From JAKLIN01 sp049288015 (lineage in GTDB: Archaea; Nanobdellota; Nanobdellia; Pacearchaeales; GW2011-AR1): a stretch of DNA of 64,000 nt. Position 1 is the stretch's first letter, and each line of letters starts with the position of its first letter. The stretch lies in assembly GCA_049288015.1 (NCBI GenBank), contig JBAQGX010000003.1, positions 124,001 through 188,000 on the forward strand. Direction: 5' to 3'. The notes under the pieces were generated by a model. It worked only from the letters and a program-made list of their open reading frames with translations, did not search any database and was not told the DNA's origin. Both the position numbers and the translations under genes were made by a program. Of this stretch, positions 23,836-32,027 are shown piece after piece.

Positions 23836-24140
23836 GTTGGGAATAGGCCACCTTCTGTCGAACCCCGTAATCGGACGGTTCGTGTTAACATTCAACTAAG
23901 CGGCACTAAGCCTTGCACCCGCAGAGTCAGCCGTTTCATCATATCTCATTCTTCGCGGTTCGTCTCACGATTCATTACTCCAAATGAGCTGTGTCGTTTC
24001 TGTTCTGGAGCTGTACCTCACGGCACTCTTCCTTTCGAAAGACAGCTTTAATTGGTGGGCGGACCTTCCTCAGGATAAGAAATCATTATTAGGTTTCTCG
24101 GCAATTTAATGCCATATCCCGCAGTTAACTTCCCAACTTA
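23834..24140 (-). ncRNA. rnpB: RNase P RNA, archaeal
   Basis: On the minus strand the two ends pair perfectly to form helix P1 (AAGTTGGGAA with TTCCCAACTT). Near the 5' side is the universal CR-I block (TGAGGAAGGTCCGCCC), and near the 3' end CR-V (GACAGAAGGTGGCCTA). The internal GCGGGTGCAAGGC block matches archaeal CR-II/III. About 307 nt is normal for type A archaeal RNase P RNA, the catalytic part of the enzyme that matures tRNA 5' ends. The Pop5 protein subunit is at 49037-49315. Confidence 0.93.
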
Positions 24141-24187
24141 ATATTCTGAATTTTAGATCATTTTTAAGCTTTATGAAATAAGAATTT

Positions 24188-24424
24188 TTAGAGTCCAAGA
24201 AGCTTATACACCAAAAATGCAGGCCAGACAAGTGCCTTTAGAACTGCAACAACTCCCTGCCAAAAAGTAGTAGACTGTTGAATGTAATAAACTACTGCGC
24301 CGACAAACCCTAAGAAATAAACTCCGCAAGGGGCACTGTGATGATACATTTTCCACTTCATCTTATCGGCTTTATTTTCATTATACCAATACTTTGCTTC
24401 ACTCTTTTTTCTATTAGGCATCAT
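24188..24424 (-). CDS. Conserved small membrane protein
   Basis: 78 residues. A Lys-rich N terminus (MMPNRKKSEAKYWYNENKADKMKWKMYHH) leads to SAPCGVYFLGFVGAVVYYIQ and a second helix FWQGVVAVLKALVWPAFLVYKLL. The SAPCGxVYxLGxxGAxxYY...FWxGxxxxLKAxVWPAFLVY pattern is shared by small proteins of unknown function in CPR bacteria and other microbes. It starts 48 bases beyond the RNase P RNA. Confidence 0.7.
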   Translation of the reverse strand: MMPNRKKSEAKYWYNENKADKMKWKMYHHSAPCGVYFLGFVGAVVYYIQQSTTFWQGVVAVLKALVWPAFLVYKLLGL

Positions 24425-24497
24425 ATATTGTAGAAATTATTTTATTTAAAGTTTTCTAAAATGCTATATTTATAAGTAAGTTTGTTTTTAAAAACTT

Positions 24498-24695
24498 ATG
24501 AAAAGAACTGCCGGAATGTATAAGTTTGGAATTGGATTTTGGACCGGAGCTTTAGTTTATAGTATAATAAATTTGATTATGAACTCCACAGGTTATCTTC
24601 AAAGCAAGGTTCTTGTTTATAATTATATAATATCTGGAGCAGCAATTATAGGTTTTGTTTTGAATCTGATTCTACTGAAAAAAATAAAAAAATAA
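24498..24695 (+). CDS. Small two-helix membrane protein
   Basis: 65 residues with two transmembrane helices (FGIGFWTGALVYSIINLIM and YNYIISGAAIIGFVLNLILL) and basic ends (MKRTAGMYK, KKIKK). Unknown function. It is the first plus-strand gene after RNase P RNA and stands 65 bases before glmS; whether they share a transcript is unclear. Confidence 0.6.
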   Translation: MKRTAGMYKFGIGFWTGALVYSIINLIMNSTGYLQSKVLVYNYIISGAAIIGFVLNLILLKKIKK

Positions 24696-24760
24696 TTCTT
24701 TTCTTTGTTGGTGTGCTTAAATTTCATAACTAATATAAACAAATTGCCTTCCGTTCTTGT

Positions 24761-26560
24761 ATGTGTGGTATAATTGGATATATTGGAGAAAAAGAGGCTA
24801 CTCCTATTCTATTAAGTGGATTGAAGAAGCTTGAATATCGAGGCTATGATAGTGCGGGAATATGCATTTCAGATAATCAAGAATTAAAGGTAGTAAAAAA
24901 GAAGGGAAGAATATCTGAACTTGAAAATTCTCTTTCTCAGAATTCTTTGTCTGGGAAAATTGGAATTGCACATACCAGATGGGCCACTCACGGAGAGCCT
25001 AATGAAGTTAATGCTCATCCGCATCTTGACTGCAAGAAACAAATAGCTATTATTCATAATGGTATAATTGAAAATTTTTATTCCCTTAAAAAATTGTTGG
25101 AAAGTGAAGGCCACATTATAACTTCACAAACAGATTCAGAAATAATTGCCCATCTCATTGAAAATTTTTATTCTGGAAACCTTGAAGATGCTTTGGCAAA
25201 AGTTCTGAAGTTGATCGAAGGTACTTTTGGTCTTGTGGTATTAAGTAGTGCTGAAGATAAGCTGGTGGTTGCCAGAAAAGGATCTCCGATTGTAATCGGT
25301 GTAGGGAATAATGAAATGTTTGTTGCTTCTGATGTTCCAGCCATTTTGGAGCATACTAACAAGATTATTTATCTTCAGGACAATGAAATTGCGGTTCTGT
25401 CAAAAGACAGTTATTCAATAAAACATATTAATGGAAATTGTGTGAATGCGGTTGTTCATGAGATAAAATGGTCCGTGGAGCAATTAGAAAGAGGAAACTT
25501 CAAGCATTTTATGCTGAAGGAAATTTTTGAACAACCTGAAACGATTGAAAACGTGATAAGAGGAAGGATAAAAGACGGGAAAATAAAACTGACTCTTGAT
25601 ATAGATTTTAATTCTATTAACAGGATAATTCTTACAGCCTGCGGAACAAGCTGGCATTCTGCCTTAATAGGAAAATATCTTATTGAGAATTTCTGTCAGA
25701 TACCTACGGAAGTTGACTATGCATCAGAATTCAGGTATAGAAATCCACTTGTTGACAAGAACACACTTCTTGTTGCAATTTCTCAGTCCGGTGAGACTGC
25801 AGATACTCTAGCAGCAATGAGAGAAGCGAAGTTGAAGAACGCAAAGACCATAGGAATAGTCAATGTTGTAGGTTCAACAATAACAAGAGAAGTCAACTCA
25901 GGAATTTATCTTCACGCTGGTCCTGAAATTGGAGTGGCATCTACGAAAGCTTTTACTTCCCAAGTTGCCGCATTGCTGCTTCTTGCATTGTATATAAAAC
26001 AGGAAAGAGGATTTCCACTTGATCAAAAAATTCTGAATGAGTTTGAAAATATTTCAAATAAAGTAAAAGAAATTCTTGATAATAAATCTGAGATAGATAA
26101 AATAGCAAAGCAGTTTTCAGATTCGAGAAATTTTTTGTATTTTGGGAGAGGAATAAATTTCCCTGTTGCTCTTGAAGGCGCGTTGAAATTAAAAGAGATT
26201 TCTTATATTCATGCAGAAGGATATCCTGCTGCAGAAATGAAGCACGGTCCTATAGCATTGATTGATGAGAATATGCCAACAATATTTATTGCAACAAAAT
26301 CAGATATCTCTAGCAAGATATTAAGCAATATGCAAGAAGTCAAGGCAAGAAACGGTGTTATAATCGCAGTTGCAAACAAGGATAATCCCGAAATAAAAAA
26401 GATTGCAGATTATGTAATTGAAGTTCCTGAAACTTTTGAAGAGCTTTCTCCAATATTAAATGTAATTCCCCTCCAACTTTTGGCATATTCAATTGCAGAT
26501 ATGAAGGGGCTTGATGTAGACAAGCCAAGAAATCTTGCAAAGTCTGTGACTGTAGAATAA
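24761..26560 (+). CDS. glmS: Glucosamine-fructose-6-phosphate aminotransferase GlmS
   Basis: 599 residues, full length. The N-terminal glutaminase domain begins MCGIIGYIG with the catalytic Cys2 and contains HTRWATHGEP and HNGIIENF. Two SIS domains follow (LTACGTSWHSALIGKYLIE, AISQSGETADTLAAM; FGRGINFPVALEGALKLKEISYIHAEGYPAAEMKHGP) and the C terminus ends DKPRNLAKSVTVE. It makes glucosamine-6-phosphate from fructose-6-phosphate and glutamine, the entry step to amino sugars used in surface glycans. No glmS ribozyme is visible upstream. Confidence 0.97.
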   Translation: MCGIIGYIGEKEATPILLSGLKKLEYRGYDSAGICISDNQELKVVKKKGRISELENSLSQNSLSGKIGIAHTRWATHGEPNEVNAHPHLDCKKQIAIIHNGIIENFYSLKKLLESEGHIITSQTDSEIIAHLIENFYSGNLEDALAKVLKLIEGTFGLVVLSSAEDKLVVARKGSPIVIGVGNNEMFVASDVPAILEHTNKIIYLQDNEIAVLSKDSYSIKHINGNCVNAVVHEIKWSVEQLERGNFKHFMLKEIFEQPETIENVIRGRIKDGKIKLTLDIDFNSINRIILTACGTSWHSALIGKYLIENFCQIPTEVDYASEFRYRNPLVDKNTLLVAISQSGETADTLAAMREAKLKNAKTIGIVNVVGSTITREVNSGIYLHAGPEIGVASTKAFTSQVAALLLLALYIKQERGFPLDQKILNEFENISNKVKEILDNKSEIDKIAKQFSDSRNFLYFGRGINFPVALEGALKLKEISYIHAEGYPAAEMKHGPIALIDENMPTIFIATKSDISSKILSNMQEVKARNGVIIAVANKDNPEIKKIADYVIEVPETFEELSPILNVIPLQLLAYSIADMKGLDVDKPRNLAKSVTVE

Positions 26561-26648
26561 AATCTAAGAAACACTTAAAAACTTGTTGTGCTTAGAACCC
26601 CTATGAAAAAGGTGAGTATTATAGCCTTAGTTTTTGATCTTTTTTAAA

Positions 26649-26656
26649 AGGAGGTG
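26649..26656 (+). promoter_or_regulatory. Strong Shine-Dalgarno sequence
   Basis: AGGAGGTG stands 10 bases before the ATG of the DUF378 gene and is identical in sequence to the complement of the 16S 3' end at 37741-37748. Most genes in the window lack such a motif, so this gene is likely strongly translated. A 14-codon frame (26603-26647) ends just before it. Confidence 0.6.
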
Positions 26657-26666
26657 AAACTTAAAA

Positions 26667-26885
26667 ATGAAAATGAATGTGATTGATTGGATAGCCTTTA
26701 TATTGGTAGTTATTGGAGGCCTCAACTGGGGTCTGCTTGGACTTGCAGGTATAGATATAGTTCAGACTATTTTTGGTAATACTTTAGCTTCATATATAGT
26801 TTATCTCATAATAGGACTTGCAGCTATATGGATGATTATAAGCGCTATCAGAATGGGAATGGGCATGAAAGGCAAGAAAAAATAG
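26667..26885 (+). CDS. DUF378 membrane protein
   Basis: 72 residues with two transmembrane helices and the DUF378 signature IGGLNWGLLGLAGIDIVQTIFG in the first helix and loop. The tail is basic and Gly/Met-rich (GMGMKGKKK). DUF378 proteins occur widely in bacteria; the function is unknown. The bacterial-like strong ribosome-binding site supports high expression. An alternative ATG lies two codons in. Confidence 0.88.
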   Translation: MKMNVIDWIAFILVVIGGLNWGLLGLAGIDIVQTIFGNTLASYIVYLIIGLAAIWMIISAIRMGMGMKGKKK

Positions 26886-26963
26886 GTGGAATACTACCAA
26901 AAATTTTTTATTTATATTATTTTTTATAATAAAGTATTAATATAAGTGATTTTTCAGATTTAC

Positions 26964-27416
26964 ATGGAAAAAAAGAGAGTTATTTCATTGGTTGTTTTCG
27001 TCCTGCTTATATTTGCGGGATTTGCAACTTATTTTTTTGTTTATACCAAGCAGTCTTCAATTCAAGGTGACGTTATTACAAACGGGAGAGATGCTCACGG
27101 ATGTTTGGTGAATGAAGGGTATGGATGGAACAACACGCAGGAATCCTGCATAAATGATTGGTTGCGGCAGAAGTATCAAATTGTTGATTTTCAATCTTGT
27201 ACTGATGCTGGTTATGCATTGAGCGAAAATAATACAACAGGAAGTCTTCAGTGCCAAGCTCTTAATGGCAGCATATTTGTTAATAGCTCAACTGCTTTAA
27301 TAATAATTAATTCTTCGGAGATAGGCAATGGCAATACAACTTTTGTAGGAAACTTTACAATAAATCAGACTGCAGGTAATGAGACTAATTTAACTAATTC
27401 TACAAATAATTCCTAA
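26964..27416 (+). CDS. Membrane-anchored extracellular protein with Cys motifs
   Basis: 150 residues from ATG 26964; the frame extends to a GTG at 26946 but the ATG starts a normal anchor. One N-terminal helix (VISLVVFVLLIFAGFATYFFV) is followed by an outside domain. The segment RDAHGCLVNEGYGWNNTQESC resembles the widespread DxHGC...GYxWC...C motif, with one Cys missing. The next segment CTDAGYALS...LQCQALNGSIF recalls DUF333. The tail is rich in Asn/Thr sequons. Function unknown; surface location is inferred. Confidence 0.7.
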   Translation: MEKKRVISLVVFVLLIFAGFATYFFVYTKQSSIQGDVITNGRDAHGCLVNEGYGWNNTQESCINDWLRQKYQIVDFQSCTDAGYALSENNTTGSLQCQALNGSIFVNSSTALIIINSSEIGNGNTTFVGNFTINQTAGNETNLTNSTNNS

Positions 27417-27528
27417 AAAGAAATTTTTAGTCCAATCATTGGAAGCGGAAAGAAATATAATTTTTTCTTAGATTTATCAAAATAAAATCCAACCTAAAAA
27501 TCGTACCATGCGAAAATAAATTCTATTT
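27417..27528. other. Convergent intergenic stretch
   Basis: A 112-base AT-rich gap between convergent genes. T-rich runs that could end transcription are present on both strands; no RNA gene or open frame is seen. Confidence 0.3.
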
Positions 27529-28101
27529 TCATATGTCTTCTTCTTTCCAAGTTAGTTTTTCTTTTGTTGGACCAAGAACCATTTCCCCTTTTGGATTTGA
27601 GAGATAAAATAATTTGTAATTATCAAAAGATTTTCTGATTGGAGAATTTCTTCTTAGATGCCAGGCTCCAAGAATGACAACTAAAGGTCTTCTTGATATT
27701 TCAAGAAATTTTCCAACCATCTTTACATGTTTGTTCTCTCTCCTGTAAGCTAAATCTTCTAACTCTTTCTCTTCCTCTTTCGTAACCTTCATATTTCGAT
27801 TTATTTTTGTTTGAAGTTTTCTATTTATTAGAAAGTTCTCAAAATCTATTCCTATTAATTTTATATTTTTCTTATGACATAATTTAATTAATTCTTTTAC
27901 CTCATCCATTGAAGTCATATTAGAAATCTTATTTTTTTTCATGATTTTATTGAATTCAAAATCAGATTCTACTTTGTTGTTTTCCATATTTTCAGACAGC
28001 ACAAAAATTGGCTTGTACTTGTCTATGATTTCTTTTTGCTTTTCAAATGTATCAATCATTCCGTGCGTGTCAGCAATCAAAATCAAAAGTGGTTCTTCCA
28101 T
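27529..28101 (-). CDS. TraB/Tiki-like protein (possible metallopeptidase)
   Basis: 190 residues. The motif set fits the TIKI/TraB/EreA-ChaN fold: LILIADTHG at the N terminus, a Glu in KPIFVLSENMEN, basic residues in LAYRRENKHVKMVGKFLE, and RPLVVILGAWHLR near the C terminus (conserved GxxH). Members include peptide-pheromone inhibitors, Wnt-cleaving Tiki proteases and heme-uptake proteins. No signal peptide is present, so it is cytoplasmic. It follows the E1-like gene by 24 bases on the same strand, suggesting a joint role. The family assignment is by motif pattern only. Confidence 0.6.
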   Translation of the reverse strand: MEEPLLILIADTHGMIDTFEKQKEIIDKYKPIFVLSENMENNKVESDFEFNKIMKKNKISNMTSMDEVKELIKLCHKKNIKLIGIDFENFLINRKLQTKINRNMKVTKEEEKELEDLAYRRENKHVKMVGKFLEISRRPLVVILGAWHLRRNSPIRKSFDNYKLFYLSNPKGEMVLGPTKEKLTWKEEDI

Positions 28102-28125
28102 GAGTTATTAAAAGAAGGAGCAGTT

Positions 28126-29142
28126 TTAATTCTTTCCAAATGTTCTCCAACTAATTCCTAAATTCATGAAGTCTATTTCTGCAAATCTGTCAATATTCAA
28201 ATTTCCCTTTCCAATTAAATACTTGAAAATTTCCATAACTTGGATATTTGCAACGGCCCCTGCAACCGGTCCAAGATTTCCTGTTTGAGAAATATCTTTT
28301 ATTACTTCCAATTTGCCCAAAGGGTCACTAGATTTTTGATATTCAAGAAAATCATCAAATTTTGCGCTTTTGCCAGGGACTATTATTGGACCAACCATTC
28401 CTAAATGCATATTATATCCTCCGGCTACACAATAAGGGATATTGTATTTTGTTGCATACTTGTCTATTATCCTAGTCGTTTCGGCTATGGAAGGAGAGTC
28501 AGCACAGTTTACTAGGAAATCAGAACCTAAAATCATCTCTTCCAAACTTTCATTTTCAGAGACAACTTTTCTAAAGGGAATAATGTTTGCGTCTTTTAAT
28601 TTTCTTTTTATCACATTAACTTTATATTTTCCAATATCTTTAGAATCAAAAAATAATTGCCTGTTCAGATTGCTTTCTTCTACCTTATCTGGATCAGTTA
28701 CTCTTATTTCTCCAACACCTATTTGATACAGTCCATTTATTATCCATGTCCCAATACCTCCGACACCAAAAACGGAAACTTTTGAATTTTGTATCTTTTC
28801 TTGAATTATAATAGTTTCATCAGATGAGTCTGTCAGTTCATCTATAAAAGAAATCTGTTTTGAATATCTGTCGTTATCTTGAGGAGAATACTCTCTGACA
28901 ATTCCTTCTTTCTCAAGTGCACTTAGGCACTTTGTAATTGCCTTTTCATCATAATTAGGCTTAAGAGTATTCAACAATCTTTCGGAAGTTTGTTCGGTCT
29001 TAAGCTCTTCGATTACTCTTTTAACCAAAGGATCTACCTTAAACTTTTTAATTTTTCTTGTACCTGTAAAAATGACCTGATAGATATCTTCCGAATCTTT
29101 CAGAATATAAATTGAATCTTTAAGCTTTAATTTTTTTACCAT
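28126..29142 (-). CDS. ThiF/E1-like adenylyltransferase with N-terminal wHTH/RRE-like domain
   Basis: 338 residues from ATG 29142 (a GTG at 29163 would add seven). Residues 1-95 (DIYQVIFTGTRKIKKFKVDPL, LLNTLKPNYDEKAITKCLSALEKEGIV) form a three-helix/three-strand winged unit like the PqqD-type recognition element that precedes ThiF domains in peptide-modifying enzymes. Residues 110-338 are an E1 fold: SVFGVGGIGTWIINGL, VTDPDKVEESNLNRQLFF and NCADSPS. The two CxxC zinc pairs of MoeB are missing. It should adenylate a C-terminal carboxylate of a small protein or peptide. Confidence 0.85.
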   Translation of the reverse strand: MVKKLKLKDSIYILKDSEDIYQVIFTGTRKIKKFKVDPLVKRVIEELKTEQTSERLLNTLKPNYDEKAITKCLSALEKEGIVREYSPQDNDRYSKQISFIDELTDSSDETIIIQEKIQNSKVSVFGVGGIGTWIINGLYQIGVGEIRVTDPDKVEESNLNRQLFFDSKDIGKYKVNVIKRKLKDANIIPFRKVVSENESLEEMILGSDFLVNCADSPSIAETTRIIDKYATKYNIPYCVAGGYNMHLGMVGPIIVPGKSAKFDDFLEYQKSSDPLGKLEVIKDISQTGNLGPVAGAVANIQVMEIFKYLIGKGNLNIDRFAEIDFMNLGISWRTFGKN

Positions 29143-29184
29143 TATCTTTATTAAGAAAAACACTTCTCCGCAAGAATAAACTTC

Positions 29185-29343
29185 TTACATCCAATATTTT
29201 ACGCTTGTTCCACCTGAATGGATATGTTCTTCAATCAACTCGAGACCCTCATAGCCAGTCTCAGTTTTTCCTGTTTCATTTCTAACCTTGACTCTGTAAG
29301 AATCTATCAGAGTTTCTCTCAAATCTTCTTCAAGATCTACCAT
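29185..29343 (-). CDS. 52-aa small protein upstream of the E1-like gene
   Basis: ATG at 29341-29343, TAA at 29185-29187. The product starts MVDLEEDLRETLIDSYRVKV and ends HIHSGGTSVKYWM. It is acidic at the N terminus and has a Gly-Gly seven residues before the end of TSVKYWM. A TATA-like TTTAAAAG stands about 26 bases before the ATG, and the E1-like gene begins 42 bases after the stop on the same strand. It reads as the first gene of a three-gene unit and is a candidate substrate or partner of the E1-like enzyme (inference). Confidence 0.6.
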   Translation of the reverse strand: MVDLEEDLRETLIDSYRVKVRNETGKTETGYEGLELIEEHIHSGGTSVKYWM

Positions 29344-29364
29344 GTAAAAACAGATTGGAGTACA

Positions 29365-29378
29365 TCTTTTAAATTTTT
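29365..29378 (-). promoter_or_regulatory. Probable promoter of the small-protein/E1-like unit
   Basis: Read on the minus strand the sequence GAAAAATTTAAAAG contains a purine-rich BRE-like part and a TATA-like TTTAAAAG about 26 bases before the ATG at 29343. The distance fits a leaderless archaeal transcript starting at or near that ATG. Confidence 0.45.
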
Positions 29379-29392
29379 CTATACTTTGTTTT

Positions 29393-31201
29393 TTATCTCT
29401 TTATCCCCAAAGTTCTTAATGAATTAAAGATAACAGAAACATCAATCACTTCTTGTATGACTGCTCCTGCAATTGGAACAATAAATCCTGCTGCCGCAAG
29501 AAGCATTCCTACGATGCTTAATCCTATTCCTGTAAACATGCTTTCTTTTGCAATTTTCATTGTTTTCCTAGAAATGTTAATAGAATCATAGACTTCAGAA
29601 AATCCTCCACCTAGAAAAACAATATCTGCTGCCTCTGATGAAGCTGTATGTTCTTCATGGCTGAAAACCATTCCTATGTCTGCAAGAGCCAAGGCAGGCG
29701 CATCATTTATTCCATCACCGATCATTGCCACTACCTTTCCTTTTTTCTTAAGGAATTTTATTCCCTTCTGCTTTTCTTCAGGAGACATTTCATACTGGAC
29801 ATCAACATTCATGTCAATTTCAGACTTCAATTTTTCAGCTGCAGCTTTTTTATCTCCAGTGAAGACATGGATATCCATTCTGTATCCCTCAAGTTTTTTT
29901 ATTATAGGTCTTGCATCTGATTTTATTACATCATCAAAAATAAACTCCGCAATCAATTTTCTTCCTTCAACAAGATGCACATCATCAGAAGAAGATTCTT
30001 CTCCTTTCAGAAGCATGAATTTCTTGCCTCCAACTTTCCCAGAAATTTGGGAGCCTGGCTTTTCTTCAACTTCAGAAGCAACAAGTCCCTGGACCTTTTC
30101 TCTTCTTGCCTCTTTTATTATGGCTTGGGCAACAGGATGAAGGGAATTTCTTTCGATTGCCTCTGCAATGCTCAAGATTTTGGATTTATTGTATTTTTTA
30201 TCGACTATATTTATTTTTTTCAGAACTGGTTTCCCTAGAGTTATTGTTCCGGTCTTGTCAAAGACCAAAGTGTCTGCTCTTGAAAGGTCTTCAATGCTTC
30301 CAAGATCCTTTACAATTATCTTTTTTCTTGCATTTGCGCTCATTCCTCCAATCAAAGCAACCGGTGTCGCCAAAAGGAGGGGGCATGGCGTTGCAATGAC
30401 TAAAACTGCCAGCACATAATTGAAATTATGCCAATACAGATAAGCTCCTCCCGAAATTACCAAAGCAATTACAGTAAAAATCCAGTTGTACTTATGAGCC
30501 ATTCTTATCATTGGAGATTTTTCTTCCTGTGCCTTTCTTACCATGTTTATGATTTGCCTGTAAGTAGAGTCTTTGTCTTCTTTTGTGACTTTTATGATAA
30601 TTGAAGCTCCCATGTTTATTGTTCCGCTTCTTATTTTATCTCCTTTTAATTTGTCAACAAAATATGGCTCTCCAGTTAAAGAGGATTCATCGATCTGAGA
30701 ATACTCTGAAGCAAGGATCCCATCCAAAGGAATGACTTCTCCTTTTCTTACGAATATTTTCTGTCCGATTTTTACGCTTTCAATCTTTACTAGCTTGTTT
30801 TGAGTTTCATTTTGATATAATAAAACGTCGTGGGGTATTCTGTTTGTCAAGGAAGTAAGTGAGCTTTTTGCACGTGCCTGTGCGTATTTTTCAAGAGCAT
30901 TTCCTCCAGTTATCATAAGAACGATTACGCTTCCTATGAGAAGTTGCTGCGAGGCAAGTGAAACCGCTATCGTAAGGATTGCAAGATAGTCTATTGAAAA
31001 ATCCTTTCTGGAAAAAGAGACAATTCCTTCAACAAGAACTTGTATGCTTCCAGGAATTATTCCAATGATGAATAAAATATTTGATATTAAATTGGATTGG
31101 TAGCCGTATTTGAATATTAATCCCAGTGCAAGTGTAAGGAAAACAAAAGCAGGAATGAGAAACATGCCATATTTTCCATAAAACTTTCCCGACCTCTTCA
31201 T
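29393..31201 (-). CDS. Heavy-metal translocating P-type ATPase
   Basis: 602 residues from ATG 31201 (preceded by a TTG codon). The P1B core is complete: actuator motif ESSLTGEPYF, membrane motif VIATPCPLLLATPVALIGG, phosphorylation site VFDKTGTITLGKP, nucleotide-domain HPVAQAI and hinge MIGDGINDAPALALADIG. The membrane motif is TPC in place of the CPC of Cu/Zn pumps, so the metal is unclear. No N-terminal metal-binding domain is present, and about six to eight membrane helices are seen. It exports or imports a metal ion using ATP at the plasma membrane. Confidence 0.93.
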   Translation of the reverse strand: MKRSGKFYGKYGMFLIPAFVFLTLALGLIFKYGYQSNLISNILFIIGIIPGSIQVLVEGIVSFSRKDFSIDYLAILTIAVSLASQQLLIGSVIVLMITGGNALEKYAQARAKSSLTSLTNRIPHDVLLYQNETQNKLVKIESVKIGQKIFVRKGEVIPLDGILASEYSQIDESSLTGEPYFVDKLKGDKIRSGTINMGASIIIKVTKEDKDSTYRQIINMVRKAQEEKSPMIRMAHKYNWIFTVIALVISGGAYLYWHNFNYVLAVLVIATPCPLLLATPVALIGGMSANARKKIIVKDLGSIEDLSRADTLVFDKTGTITLGKPVLKKINIVDKKYNKSKILSIAEAIERNSLHPVAQAIIKEARREKVQGLVASEVEEKPGSQISGKVGGKKFMLLKGEESSSDDVHLVEGRKLIAEFIFDDVIKSDARPIIKKLEGYRMDIHVFTGDKKAAAEKLKSEIDMNVDVQYEMSPEEKQKGIKFLKKKGKVVAMIGDGINDAPALALADIGMVFSHEEHTASSEAADIVFLGGGFSEVYDSINISRKTMKIAKESMFTGIGLSIVGMLLAAAGFIVPIAGAVIQEVIDVSVIFNSLRTLGIKR

Positions 31202-31243
31202 CAAAATAATAAGTGATAGAAGTTTAAAAATCTTGCACGTTCG

Positions 31244-31945
31244 TTATACTATAACTTCTGCTTCTTCGCTCTTTATTGCATCAAGAATTCTTTCTGCCAC
31301 TTTTTCCGGAGTGTCTGTTTTTGGCATTTGAACTTCAGAATTTGGCTTCCATTCCATTTTTGCATTGATTGAATTTTTCATAAAGTTGCTTAGGGTCATT
31401 TTTGGAAGTACAATGCTTACGATTATTTTGTCTTTTGCAAGTTCCTGCCTTGCAGTAAGTGAGATTGAATTGACTGCGTGCTTAGTTGAAGAGTAAGCTG
31501 CAAGATTTGGAATGTACATTTTTGAAAGCATTGAGCTTATATTAACAATCATTCCTCCACCCTGCCTTTTCATCTGGGGAATTACTGCCTGCATTGTTCT
31601 TATAAGTCCGAACACATTAAGTTCCATTATTTTCTTGTAATCATTTATGTCTGTGTTTTCAACAGTAAATCCATGCATTCCCTGCCCTGCATTATTTATT
31701 AGAATGTCAATTCTCCCAAATCTTTCAATAGCTTCTCTTACCATATTTTTGATATCTTCTTCACTTGTGATATCTGTTTTAATTGCAAAAGAATTTGGAA
31801 TCTCTTTCTGAAGTTTCTTTAATATGTTTTCAGAACGTGCAGCCAGAACAACTTTTGCTCCTTTGCTTGAAAGAAGCCTTGCAGTTGCAAGTCCTATCCC
31901 CTGAGAGGCTCCGGTGACAATCACAACTTTTCCCTCTATTTCCAT
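31244..31945 (-). CDS. Short-chain dehydrogenase/reductase
   Basis: 233 residues of classical SDR type. The cofactor motif is VTGASQGIGLATARLL, followed by NNAGQGMHG, the Ser in IVNISSMLSKM and the catalytic YSSTKHAVN (Tyr-x3-Lys). An Arg/Ala-rich AARSENILKKL after strand 2 suggests NADP(H). The substrate is unknown. It lies 42 bases upstream of the ATPase gene on the same strand. Confidence 0.92.
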   Translation of the reverse strand: MEIEGKVVIVTGASQGIGLATARLLSSKGAKVVLAARSENILKKLQKEIPNSFAIKTDITSEEDIKNMVREAIERFGRIDILINNAGQGMHGFTVENTDINDYKKIMELNVFGLIRTMQAVIPQMKRQGGGMIVNISSMLSKMYIPNLAAYSSTKHAVNSISLTARQELAKDKIIVSIVLPKMTLSNFMKNSINAKMEWKPNSEVQMPKTDTPEKVAERILDAIKSEEAEVIV

Positions 31946-32027
31946 GAAACTGAAATAAGAAAAGAATATTTAAGAGTTGTGGACTTAAGATCGAAAACTG
32001 TAAAAAGTATTAATAAATGCTAATCTT

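Noticed and set aside
24696..24760. glmS ribozyme upstream of glmS
   Set aside because: Only 65 AT-rich bases lie between the genes and no ribozyme core is visible.
26603..26647. 14-codon frame before DUF378 as a gene
   Set aside because: Too short to support as a gene; kept only as a possible leader.
29676..30140. 154-codon plus-strand frame inside the ATPase gene
   Set aside because: Shadow of the P-type ATPase coding strand.
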